A stretch of DNA of 34,442 nt. It comes from Dietzia sp. SLG310A2-38A2. Lineage in GTDB: Bacteria > Actinomycetota > Actinomycetes > Mycobacteriales > Mycobacteriaceae. The stretch is taken from the NCBI RefSeq assembly GCF_014145095.1, contig NZ_JAALDX010000056.1, positions 7,811 through 42,252 on the forward strand, in the 5' to 3' direction. Under the pieces are notes generated by a model. The model saw nothing but the letters and a program-made list of their open reading frames with translations. It was not told the origin of the DNA and ran no database searches. Both the position numbers and the translations under genes were made by a program. This document shows, in pieces, positions 8,572-15,863 of the stretch (within the stretch, counting starts at the first letter, position 1; each line of letters opens with the position of its first letter).

Positions 8572-9318
8572 TCACTCGAGGTGCCCGGCCCACCGCAGCG
8601 CGTTTGCGACGAGCGCCCGGTAGTGGGGAGAGGCCAGGGTGGAGGCCCCGTCGCCCGGCTGGAGATAGACGAGGCGACTCCTGCCGTGCGAACGGCACCA
8701 TCCGACGAGCGACGTCCCCGGTTCGTGTCGCCAGCCCTCGCGCTCGTCCCGGCGACCGGCCATGGCCAGCGCTGTCGAGAAGTGCACGTCATCGGTCATC
8801 GGCGCGTCTGTGCGCAGAAGGGGAACGACCGAGTCCTCGAAGATCTCGCAGAGGTAGGTCTCGTCGATAAGATCGAACCGCGGAGGGACCCCCGCGACCA
8901 CGGGATGCGCACCGTTCTCGACCGTGATCTGTTGACGAACCGCATGGCGGTACCCGGAGTCCGGACGAGGGGCGCCCCGCACCGTCCCGGGCCTGTAGAG
9001 ATATCGCCCCCCGACAAACTCCGACCACTCGTCCCAGTTGGCCCAGGAAGCGATGGCGTGGTGGAGCACCACGAACCCGTGACCGGTTCGGGGCGCCGCC
9101 CGCAGCCTCTCGCGCAGCGAGTGCGGAGGCTCGGACGGTTCGGGCAGGGTGCCGGGCATGTCGTAGTGGAGCGACACGTCGAACTCGGCGATCTCGTCGG
9201 CATCGATGTCCGCGTCGGGGTGCTCCCGCCACGTGATGTCGCCCGGCAGGGCGTCGAGGAAATCGCTGAACGCGCGCCGATCGAACGAGTGACCGCCGGT
9301 GATGGCGAGGATGCGCAT
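8572..9318 (-). CDS. ThuA-like domain protein (248 aa, first of two)
   Basis: Member of the ThuA family, a class I glutamine amidotransferase-like (flavodoxin-like) fold named after a trehalose-utilisation gene; the biochemical role is largely unsettled. Visible features are MRILAITGGHSFDRRAF at the N terminus, GFVVLHHAIASWANWDEW in the middle (the typical LHxAxxxW segment) and GRSRLVYLQPGDG near the C terminus. The start at 9318 follows GGGAG. It lies on the same strand as the Rieske operon 111 bp downstream. A second family member lies 5 kb away in the same cluster. Function in this pathway, for example hydrolysis or isomerisation of an intermediate, is guesswork. Confidence 0.82.
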   Translation of the reverse strand: MRILAITGGHSFDRRAFSDFLDALPGDITWREHPDADIDADEIAEFDVSLHYDMPGTLPEPSEPPHSLRERLRAAPRTGHGFVVLHHAIASWANWDEWSEFVGGRYLYRPGTVRGAPRPDSGYRHAVRQQITVENGAHPVVAGVPPRFDLIDETYLCEIFEDSVVPLLRTDAPMTDDVHFSTALAMAGRRDEREGWRHEPGTSLVGWCRSHGRSRLVYLQPGDGASTLASPHYRALVANALRWAGHLE

Positions 9319-9339
9319 GGCCGAACTCCCACAGGATCG

Positions 9340-9366
9340 AGTAACTGTTCTCAACTTCAAGTTACT
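9340..9366. promoter_or_regulatory. Inverted repeat upstream of the first ThuA-like gene
   Basis: AGTAACT (9340-9346) and AGTTACT (9360-9366) form 7-bp arms. The right part also contains the smaller palindrome AACTTCAAGTT (9353-9363). It sits 22-48 bp upstream of the ThuA-like start and downstream of a TetR gene, in the position of an operator or promoter. Confidence 0.42.
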
Positions 9367-9400
9367 TCACCGCTGTGCTGCTCGCGGCCACGAATGACGT

Positions 9401-10285
9401 TCAGCGGCCGACGATCATCCTCGTGCAGACATCCCCCGTGGCGGTGCGGAGCTGCTCTTCCGGCACGTCGGACAGGGGCCCGCCCTCGATCCGGAGCGGC
9501 TGGATGGCGATGGTCGTCGCGATCACGGTCCGCACCCGGAGGGACCGGGCGGCGTGTTGCGTCGTCGCGGCGCGGCGGTTGGGCTGATCGTCGCTGACAG
9601 GGAAATAGTCGAACGCGCGGCGGATATGGCGCTCTTCGTACTCCCTGGTCAGCAGCCTGGTGCCCGGCGTCGCACCTCCGGCCATCTGGAGGAACAACAT
9701 CCGGGCCGAGTTCGGGTGCTCAGCCGTCCAGTCCCAGACCGCTCCCAGGACGTCCCGGAAGGACTCGGGGCCCGCGGAGACATCGTCGGGCCGCGCCGTC
9801 TGGGCGGCGGCGGAACTCGCGTCCATCGCGTAGCCCAGGGCACTCTCGAAAAGCTCCTCCTTGCTCGCGAAGTGATAGTAGACCGCCGTGGGCACCATTC
9901 CGGCCTCCTGCGCGATCTCCTGGATGGCCGCTTCCGCGAAGCCCTTCCTGGAGAAGACCCGGACAGCGGCCTGCACGATGAGGTGGCGACGCGACGGGCG
10001 GTGGGCCCCCGAACCGTTGCGCGGTTCGGAGGACTCGCGCGACCGGGTTTTCGCCCCCCTCGGCGGGGTCGAGTCTCCGGTCAGCACCTCCTCGGGGCCC
10101 GTGTGATCGACAGCGTCCTGGTTGTCGACAGCACCCGGGTAGTCGTCTGGGCCCGGGTAGTCGTCGGGACCGAGGCCGGCGGGCGGGAGATCGTCGGCCG
10201 CCGGTGTCGAGTCCCAGCCCAGCCACTCCGGATCGGGCCGGGACGCCGAGTCGGCGCCCTCGGATGATTTCGCGGACCGCGCCAT
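9401..10285 (-). CDS. TetR-family regulator with long acidic N-terminal extension (294 aa)
   Basis: Repressor-type regulator. The TetR helix-turn-helix spans about residues 97-143 (LIVQAAVRVFSRKGF through GMVPTAVYYHFASKEELF). A helical ligand domain follows (VWDWTAEHPNSARMLFLQMAGG). Unusually, about 90 residues precede the HTH. They are acidic and Pro/Gly-rich, with the near-duplicate GPDDYPGPDDYPGAVD encoded by a short tandem DNA repeat at about 10136-10172. The start at 10285 has a GGGGAG box; a longer frame exists but lacks such support. It is divergent from a second TetR gene across 121 bp. Targets are probably the flanking Rieske/ThuA and SDR operons (inference). Confidence 0.87.
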   Translation of the reverse strand: MARSAKSSEGADSASRPDPEWLGWDSTPAADDLPPAGLGPDDYPGPDDYPGAVDNQDAVDHTGPEEVLTGDSTPPRGAKTRSRESSEPRNGSGAHRPSRRHLIVQAAVRVFSRKGFAEAAIQEIAQEAGMVPTAVYYHFASKEELFESALGYAMDASSAAAQTARPDDVSAGPESFRDVLGAVWDWTAEHPNSARMLFLQMAGGATPGTRLLTREYEERHIRRAFDYFPVSDDQPNRRAATTQHAARSLRVRTVIATTIAIQPLRIEGGPLSDVPEEQLRTATGDVCTRMIVGR

Positions 10286-10406
10286 GCGTGCTCCCCTCGG
10301 AGGTCGGAGGCCGCGACCGGTGACGATGGTGCCCGTCGGGCAGGGATCGCGGCGTGGTAACAGGATGGCACAGGCGTTCACGTGGGGTTGCTGTCATGCT
10401 TGAGCC

Positions 10407-11069
10407 ATGGTGGCCAAAAAAGCTACGGAGCGTGCCGGCGCCAAACGGTCGAACGGCGCCTCCGGTTCAGGTTCTGACAACGGAGGGCGCCGTGCAGCCC
10501 ATCGCCCTTCTCGGCGGGACGTCGTCGTCGAGGCCGCGATGCACCTCTATTCCATGCGATCGATCGAGGACGTCACGGTGGCCGACATTGCTGCCGAGGC
10601 GCAGATGAGCTCGGCAGCGGTCTACTACCACTTCTCATCTAAAGAGGAGGTTCTCCTCGGAGGACTGCGGATCTTCACCGAACGGATGCTGGAGTACCTC
10701 CGTGCGCGGATCGATGACGACCCCGAGGCGTCGCTGGGCGAGTTGATCGTGGCGGTGCTCGAGTGGTCCGACGCCCATCGAGCAGCGTCGCTGGTGTACT
10801 TCGTGCGTTCTCCGGGATGGAGCCTCTCGATCGAGGCGCTGCGCCGCGAGGTCCGGCTGGAGCTGCTGTCGATCTTCACCGGCGAGCTCAGAGTGCGCGA
10901 CCGGATCACCTCCACCGCTACGCAGGGCGCGGCGGCGACCGCCCTCTCGAGCCTGCTCGAGGTGTCGGCGGCATCGTGGTTGACCGAGGACGCAGTGCTC
11001 GCGAATCTCGGCCGCCGTCGCTTCTCCGACGAGGTGCGCGAACTCGCCACTGACATCGTCAGCGTGTGA
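10407..11069 (+). CDS. TetR-family regulator (220 aa)
   Basis: The HTH is recognisable in VVVEAAMHLYSMRSIEDV and AQMSSAAVYYHFSSKEEVLL (about 38-84), preceded by a basic, low-complexity N terminus (AKKATERAGAKRSN). The C-terminal helical domain is family-typical in length. Its HTH resembles that of the divergent neighbour (TAVYYHFASKEELF versus AAVYYHFSSKEEVL), and both sit after a HRPSRR motif, suggesting an old duplication. The ATG at 10407 has no clear Shine-Dalgarno. It is followed by a hairpin and the histidine phosphatase gene. The ligand is unknown. Confidence 0.88.
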   Translation: MVAKKATERAGAKRSNGASGSGSDNGGRRAAHRPSRRDVVVEAAMHLYSMRSIEDVTVADIAAEAQMSSAAVYYHFSSKEEVLLGGLRIFTERMLEYLRARIDDDPEASLGELIVAVLEWSDAHRAASLVYFVRSPGWSLSIEALRREVRLELLSIFTGELRVRDRITSTATQGAAATALSSLLEVSAASWLTEDAVLANLGRRRFSDEVRELATDIVSV

Positions 11070-11075
11070 CCTGGA

Positions 11076-11097
11076 CCGAAACGGAGTCAAGTTTCGG
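11076..11097 (+). terminator. Hairpin after the TetR gene
   Basis: CCGAAAC and GTTTCGG form a perfect 7-bp stem with an 8-nt loop, 7 nt after the TetR stop. It is moderately stable and not followed by a T tract, so it is a likely but not certain terminator. Confidence 0.4.
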
Positions 11098-11173
11098 CCG
11101 ACTCACGATGCGATTACCAGGCTTTTCTCCGTAGTATCTTTATAGTGTCCCTAGTCTGTGGTTCACTAAACCC

Positions 11174-11881
11174 GTGCTCAACCAGACCCGTGCGCGAACC
11201 ATCGATCTCGACAACCCGTTTGCACCGCTGACCGGGCTGTGCGAGTTGATCCTGGTCCGCCACGGTGAGCAGGTGCTGACCCGGGAACTGAGCGCGTCCG
11301 AGACCGTGGATCCCCCACTGTCCGAACTGGGCCGGCGCCAGGTGGCGGCGGTGGCCGAACGGACGAGGTCCAGGCAGATCGACGCGGTCTACTCGTCGCC
11401 GCTGCGCCGCGCGCTCGACACGGGCCGTGCGATCGCCGGTCACCACGGCCTAGAGCCCACCATCCGCGAGGCCCTCACCGAGTACGAGCCCTGGCAGGAC
11501 TTCCCCGCCGATCAGTCTCCGTTCGAGACGCTGCCGCACGACGAGCTCTCGCGGATTTTCCGGGAGCACGCCCGCACGCGGAGCTACCAGGCCTTCCCCT
11601 ACGCAGAAGACCCGGTCGCGTTCCGCGACCGGGTGCTCGGCGAGGTGGCCGCGATCGTGGACTCCAATCCGGGCCGTCGCGTCGTGGTCACCTGTCACAG
11701 CGGCGTGATCAACGCGATCCTCGCCGACGCGCTCGGCAGCGGGTTCGACATGCCCGTCCGGGTCCACCACACGTCACTGAGCGTCGTGCGCGCCGCGGAC
11801 ACGCGACGCGCGGTCCAGTCGATCAACGACTTCACCCACGTCCTGTCGTTCCAGACCGAAGTCGGAGCGATGAACCTGTAA
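11174..11881 (+). CDS. Histidine phosphatase superfamily (phosphoglycerate mutase-like) protein
   Basis: Phosphoryl-transfer enzyme with the phosphohistidine motif LVRHGEQV (about 27-34), the second conserved Arg in SSPLRRALDTG, and the C-terminal His in VVTCHSGVINAI. Length (235 aa) and motif order fit phosphatases of the PGM/CobC branch, acting on a small phosphorylated molecule. The GTG start at 11174 has no clear ribosome-binding site and may be close to the transcript start; candidate -10 hexamers are TATAGT (11141-11146) and TAGTCT (11152-11157). It precedes the SDR operon by 51 bp. In the same cluster is a PEP-utilising phosphotransferase-like protein, so a phosphorylated pathway intermediate is conceivable (inference). 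Confidence 0.87.
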   Translation: MLNQTRARTIDLDNPFAPLTGLCELILVRHGEQVLTRELSASETVDPPLSELGRRQVAAVAERTRSRQIDAVYSSPLRRALDTGRAIAGHHGLEPTIREALTEYEPWQDFPADQSPFETLPHDELSRIFREHARTRSYQAFPYAEDPVAFRDRVLGEVAAIVDSNPGRRVVVTCHSGVINAILADALGSGFDMPVRVHHTSLSVVRAADTRRAVQSINDFTHVLSFQTEVGAMNL

Positions 11882-11932
11882 CCCCTCCGGATCGTCCACC
11901 CGACGATCCCGACCGACACGAAGGAATCCCCC

Positions 11933-12694
11933 ATGGATCTGAACCTCAAGGGCAAGAGGGCCCTCATCAGCGGCGCGAGCAAGGGCATCGGCCTGGCCAT
12001 CGCGCGGACCCTGATCGCCGAAGGCGCCTCCGTGGGCATCTGTGCGCGCGGCGAGGACCAGTTGAACTCGGCCGCAGCCGAGCTGGCGGAGTCCGGAACG
12101 GTCTTCCACAAGTCCGTCGATGTCGGCGACCCGGACGCGGTCGCCGCCTTCGTCGATGCCGCCGCAGACGCGCTCGGGGGTGTCGACATCGTCATCGTCA
12201 ACGCCTCGGCCATGACGGGCAAGGGTCGCGAGGCATGGGAGAACAGCTTCAACGTGGACCTGATGAGCCTCGTCAGCTTCATCGAGTCCTCGACGCCCCA
12301 CCTGGAGAAGAGCACGGCCGCCTCGGTGGTCACCATCAGCACGACCTCGGCCATCGAAGCCGGCCCGATCACCACCGCCAACAGCTATGGAGCGCTCAAG
12401 GCAGCCGTACTCCAGCACTCCTCGGCGCAGGCACGCGTGCTGGGCGGCAAGGGCATCCGCGTCAACGCCGTCTCGCCGGGCCCGGTCTACTTCGAGGGTG
12501 GCCCGTGGGACACGATCAAGGAGAAGAGGCCAGAGCTCTACGACGCTGCCCTGTCCGCGGCGGCGCTCGGCAAGCTCGCCGATGCACAGGACGTCGCCAA
12601 CGCGGTCACCTTCCTGGCCTCACCGGCGGCGGGCCATATCACCGGCACCAACCTCGTCGTCGACGGTGGCTTCACCAACCGCTTCGACTTCTGA
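11933..12694 (+). CDS. Short-chain dehydrogenase/reductase (SDR, 253 aa)
   Basis: NAD(P)-dependent oxidoreductase of the classical SDR type. The cofactor loop is SGASKGIGLAIA (about 14-25). The usual NNAG strand is VNASA. The catalytic Ser is in TISTTSA and the YxxxK pair is SYGALK. The C terminus has GTNLVVDGGFTNRFDF, typical of the enoyl-ACP-reductase-like/FabG-like branch. The ATG at 11933 follows GAAGGAATC. It overlaps the dihydrolipoyl dehydrogenase-like gene by one base (TGATG), so both are in one operon with the following ThuA-like gene. A plausible job is oxidation of a diol or hydroxyl produced by the Rieske oxygenase. Confidence 0.92.
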   Translation: MDLNLKGKRALISGASKGIGLAIARTLIAEGASVGICARGEDQLNSAAAELAESGTVFHKSVDVGDPDAVAAFVDAAADALGGVDIVIVNASAMTGKGREAWENSFNVDLMSLVSFIESSTPHLEKSTAASVVTISTTSAIEAGPITTANSYGALKAAVLQHSSAQARVLGGKGIRVNAVSPGPVYFEGGPWDTIKEKRPELYDAALSAAALGKLADAQDVANAVTFLASPAAGHITGTNLVVDGGFTNRFDF

Positions 12695-14088
12695 TGACAA
12701 CACGCGACGTCGAGACCGCCGACCTGGTCGTACTCGGTGGCGGCTCGGGCGGATACGCCTGCGCGTTGCGGGCCGCGCAGCTGGGCTTGTCAGTCATCCT
12801 CGTCGAGGCCGGCAAGCTGGGCGGCACCTGTCTCCACAACGGCTGCATCCCGACCAAGGCGTTGCTGCACGCCGCGGAGGTGGCCGACACGATCCGCCAC
12901 GCCGCCGACTTCGGGATCGAGGCGACGCTCGGCGGAGTCGACCTCAGTGCCATGCACGGCTACAAGCAGCAGGTCGTCGATGGTCTCCACCGTGGCCTGG
13001 AGGGACTGATCGCCTCCAGGAAGATCCGGGTGCTCGGGGGTCGTGGTCGTCTGCTCGGGGGCACCACCGTCGAGGTCGATCTCGGCGCCGGGGGCAGCGT
13101 CCGATGCCGGGGGGAGGCGTTGGTGCTCGCCACGGGGTCGCAGTCCCGGACATTGCCGGGCGTCGAGATCGGCGGACCCATACTCACCAGCGACGGGGCG
13201 CTCGAACTGGAATCCCTGCCCGCGACGGCGATCGTCCTGGGTGGTGGCGTGATCGGCTGCGAGTTCGCCAGTCTCTGGGCCTCGTTGGGGGTGGAGGTCA
13301 CGATCGTGGAGGCCGCCCCGCGAGTGCTGCCGACCGAGGACGAATGGTCGTCCGCACAGCTCGCACGGGCGTTTCGCGCACGGGGCATCACCCTTCGCAC
13401 CGGCACCCCGCTCTCGGGCGCGACCGCCACCGACGAGGGTGTCACCGTCGACCTCGGCGGTGAGACCGTCACCGCGGACCTTATGCTGGTCGCGGTCGGT
13501 CGTGGCCCACGGACCAGCGATCTGGGACTTCAGGACGCGGGGATCGAGACTGATCGCGGCTTCGTCGTGGTCGACCAGTGGTTGCAGACCGCGGTCCCGG
13601 GCGTCTTCGCCGTCGGAGACGTCGTCGCGGGACCCCAGTTGGCGCACCGTGGATTCGCCAACGGGATCTTCGTGGCCGATCAACTCGCGGGGGTCGACTG
13701 CGCGCCGGGGGACGACTACGGCATCCCCCGCGTCACCTACTCGAACCCCGAGGTGGCTTCGGTGGGGCTGAGCGAGGCACAGGCTGCCGAGAAGTACGGT
13801 GACATCTCGACCTCCGTCTACGACCTCGGCGGCAACGGCAAGAGCCGGATCCTGCGCACCGCCGGCGGTGTGAAACTCGTCAGGTCCGGTTCCGACGGTC
13901 CGGTCGTCGGCATCCACCTGGTGGGGGCCCGGGTCGGCGAGATGATCGGCGAAGCGCAGCTCATCTACAACTGGGAGGCCACCGCCGACGACGTCGCCGG
14001 GATGATGCACCCGCATCCGACCCAGTCGGAGGCGCTCGGTGAAGCGCACCTGGCGCTGGCCGGACGAGCACTGCACGCGCACGCCTGA
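12694..14088 (+). CDS. Dihydrolipoyl dehydrogenase-like flavoprotein (464 aa)
   Basis: Pyridine nucleotide-disulfide oxidoreductase. It has the FAD-binding GGGSGGYACALRA (about 15-27), a redox disulfide in GGTCLHNGCIPTK with Cys46 and Cys51, a central NAD-binding GGGVIGCEFAS, the second FAD motif VPGVFAVGDV, and the C-terminal HPHPTQSEA with His441 and Glu446. All active-site parts of a true lipoamide dehydrogenase (E3) are present. The start overlaps the SDR stop. No E1, E2, lipoyl-domain or glycine-cleavage genes are nearby, so this is a second, pathway-specific E3 or an enzyme using another disulfide or electron acceptor. It might also serve as an electron-transfer flavoprotein for the Rieske oxygenase (speculative). 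Confidence 0.9.
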   Translation: MTTRDVETADLVVLGGGSGGYACALRAAQLGLSVILVEAGKLGGTCLHNGCIPTKALLHAAEVADTIRHAADFGIEATLGGVDLSAMHGYKQQVVDGLHRGLEGLIASRKIRVLGGRGRLLGGTTVEVDLGAGGSVRCRGEALVLATGSQSRTLPGVEIGGPILTSDGALELESLPATAIVLGGGVIGCEFASLWASLGVEVTIVEAAPRVLPTEDEWSSAQLARAFRARGITLRTGTPLSGATATDEGVTVDLGGETVTADLMLVAVGRGPRTSDLGLQDAGIETDRGFVVVDQWLQTAVPGVFAVGDVVAGPQLAHRGFANGIFVADQLAGVDCAPGDDYGIPRVTYSNPEVASVGLSEAQAAEKYGDISTSVYDLGGNGKSRILRTAGGVKLVRSGSDGPVVGIHLVGARVGEMIGEAQLIYNWEATADDVAGMMHPHPTQSEALGEAHLALAGRALHAHA

Positions 14089-14109
14089 ACACGTCACGGA
14101 GGTAGCCAG

Positions 14110-14877
14110 ATGCCCGGACCCGCCGGCCGGCTCGACGCGGTGGTGATCTGCGGTGGACAGTGGCACGACTTCGATCACGCCAGGCTGCAGATCCTCGCAC
14201 TGCTGGCGGAACATGAGTCCGTGCGGACACGCGTGTTCGAAGACTACGACTGCGTGGCGGCCATCGACAGGGCTGACCTGCTCATCACCTATACCTGCAA
14301 CCGCGTCGCCGGGGAGGAGGCCCAGGACGCACTGACCCGCTTCCTGGACCGTGGGGGGCGGTGGCTCGCGTTGCACGGCACCAACTCCGCGATCGTCCGG
14401 ACCGACGACGGGTCACCGACCAAGTACGTCACCCCACGCACCATGGGTGTGCTGCCCGGGCTTCTGGGTAGCCAGTTCCTCGGCCACCCACCGATCGCCC
14501 CGTTCCTGGTGACCATCAGCGCTCCCGAGCACCCGCTCGTCGCGGGAGTCTCGGACTTCGAGGCCAACGACGAGCTCTACATCAGTGAGTTGCACGAGCC
14601 GATCGAGGTCCTCGCGTACACGCGATATGTCGGCGAGTCGACGGGCTTCGAGGAGGGTCACACGGTCCGCGACGAACCCCGGCCGGTCCTCTACCTCAAG
14701 CACCACGAACCCGGAACGGTCTGCTACTTCACGCTGGGACACTGCCGCGGCAGATTCGACGTACAGGACCTGGGGATAGCCGACCTCGGCCGCGTGGATC
14801 GCGGCAGTTGGGACGTCCCCGAGTTCCGCGAGATTCTGCACAGATGCATCAGATGGGCGGCCACCGGGGGGTTCTGA
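14110..14877 (+). CDS. ThuA-like domain protein (255 aa, second of two)
   Basis: Third gene of the SDR operon, 21 bp after the flavoprotein, with an ACGGAGG-type box before ATG 14110. The ThuA family is recognised from AVVICGGQWHDFDHARL (N-terminal strand and loop), FLDRGGRWLALHGTNSAI (the LHG/LHH segment), FLGHPP and the late segment PVLYLKHHEPGTVCYFTLGHCRG. It is only distantly similar to the ThuA-like protein encoded at 8572-9318. The family fold resembles class I amidotransferases, but no catalytic Cys-His-Glu triad is evident. Having two copies in one catabolic cluster suggests two related steps or a heteromer, which is not shown by sequence. Confidence 0.82.
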   Translation: MPGPAGRLDAVVICGGQWHDFDHARLQILALLAEHESVRTRVFEDYDCVAAIDRADLLITYTCNRVAGEEAQDALTRFLDRGGRWLALHGTNSAIVRTDDGSPTKYVTPRTMGVLPGLLGSQFLGHPPIAPFLVTISAPEHPLVAGVSDFEANDELYISELHEPIEVLAYTRYVGESTGFEEGHTVRDEPRPVLYLKHHEPGTVCYFTLGHCRGRFDVQDLGIADLGRVDRGSWDVPEFREILHRCIRWAATGGF

Positions 14878-14880
14878 CGG

Positions 14881-14923
14881 CGACGGTGCCCCTCCGGCCG
14901 GAACGTCCGGAGGGGCACCGTCG
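14881..14923. terminator. Bidirectional intrinsic terminator between convergent ThuA-like and SDR genes
   Basis: A perfect 17-bp inverted repeat (14881-14897 and 14907-14923) with a 9-nt loop. The left gene ends at 14877 and the convergent gene stops at 14929. Confidence 0.85.
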
Positions 14924-14928
14924 CAGCC

Positions 14929-15705
14929 TCAGTAGGACGCGGTGCCGCCATCCACGCTGAGGAGCGCGCCGGTGATTCCGGCCCCGGCATCGGACGCGAG
15001 CAGCATGGCCATCGCGGCCACCTCCTCGACGGTGTTCGGGCGCTTGATGGACGACTCCTGCGAAAACAGCGCGACCATCTCGTCGAAGGACATCCCCATC
15101 GCCTCGGCGGTCGCCGGGCCGTTCTCCTTGATGATGTCGGTGATCACCAGACCGGGACAGATGGCGTTGACGGTGATGCCCTCAGTACCGACCTCGCGGG
15201 CGATCGACTTGGTCATGCCGTTGATCGCGTGCTTGGCCGCGACATACGCGGTGAAGACCGGTTTGCCCTGCTTGCCCTCCACAGACGAGATATTGATGAT
15301 CCGTCCCGACTTGTTCGGCAGCATGTGTTGCAGCGCTCGCCGGGTCGCCCAGAAGTTCGAGTTCAGATTCCAGTTCATGACGAGGTTCCATTCCTCATCG
15401 GTCAGTTGGGCGGCCGGCTGCAGATCCTTGGCACCACCCGCGTTGTTGACCAACACGTCGATCCGCCCGAACGTCGCCACGGTGTGTTCGATGAACTGCT
15501 CGACCTCGTCCTGGCGGCACACGTCGCCGGCGAAGAACGCCGCCCGGTCCCCCGCGTCGAACTCTGCCAGAGCACCGTCTCCCTTCTGCTGGGACCGACC
15601 GTTCAGCATCACCTTGGCCCCCTCCGCGAGCGCGGCCTCGGCGATCCCTCGGCCGATCCCCTGGGTTCCTCCGGTGATGGCGAAAACCTTGTCCTGCAAC
15701 GTCAT
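14929..15705 (-). CDS. Short-chain dehydrogenase/reductase (SDR, 258 aa)
   Basis: Classical NAD(P)-dependent SDR. The cofactor loop is TGGTQGIGRGIA (about 11-22), with VNNAGG, catalytic Ser in NISSVEG, and YVAAKHA carrying the YxxxK pair. The C terminus is GALLSVDGGTASY. ATG 15705 has a strong GAGGAGGAA box; the longer frame upstream crosses the promoter palindrome and is rejected. It is transcribed alone, divergent from the PEP-utilising gene over 158 bp. The reaction is probably alcohol/ketone interconversion in the catabolic cluster. The substrate is unknown. Confidence 0.92.
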   Translation of the reverse strand: MTLQDKVFAITGGTQGIGRGIAEAALAEGAKVMLNGRSQQKGDGALAEFDAGDRAAFFAGDVCRQDEVEQFIEHTVATFGRIDVLVNNAGGAKDLQPAAQLTDEEWNLVMNWNLNSNFWATRRALQHMLPNKSGRIINISSVEGKQGKPVFTAYVAAKHAINGMTKSIAREVGTEGITVNAICPGLVITDIIKENGPATAEAMGMSFDEMVALFSQESSIKRPNTVEEVAAMAMLLASDAGAGITGALLSVDGGTASY

Positions 15706-15757
15706 GCGAGTTCCTCCTCGATGGACAACGTGACTGTGGAGCCGACTAACTTGCCAT

Positions 15758-15778
15758 TGACTACAGTAGCGACTGTAG
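15758..15778. promoter_or_regulatory. Palindromic operator candidate CTACAGT-AGCG-ACTGTAG between divergent genes
   Basis: Arms CTACAGT (15761-15767) and ACTGTAG (15772-15778) are perfect complements around 4 bp, lying 53 bp from the SDR start and 86 bp from the PEP-utilising gene start. The left half with flank (TGACTACAGTAGCGA, 15758-15772) recurs at 5863-5877. A TetR- or GntR-type regulator from the cluster is the likely binder (inference). Confidence 0.6.
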
Positions 15779-15863
15779 GGTGTCATACATCACAGTTACT
15801 TGTACCCGCTCTACAGAAACTCGACCGATCTGACTATCCGGTCCCGGCAGAGACGAGAAAGAC

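Noticed and set aside
11143-11168. TAGTG...CACTA dyad before the histidine phosphatase gene, similar to the repeat at 8504-8529
   Set aside because: Only 5-bp arms and arms in reversed order compared with the other site; not distinguishable from chance.
12790-14376. 528-codon minus-strand frame
   Set aside because: Antisense to the flavoprotein and ThuA-like genes; composition is His/Asp/Arg/Gly shadow.
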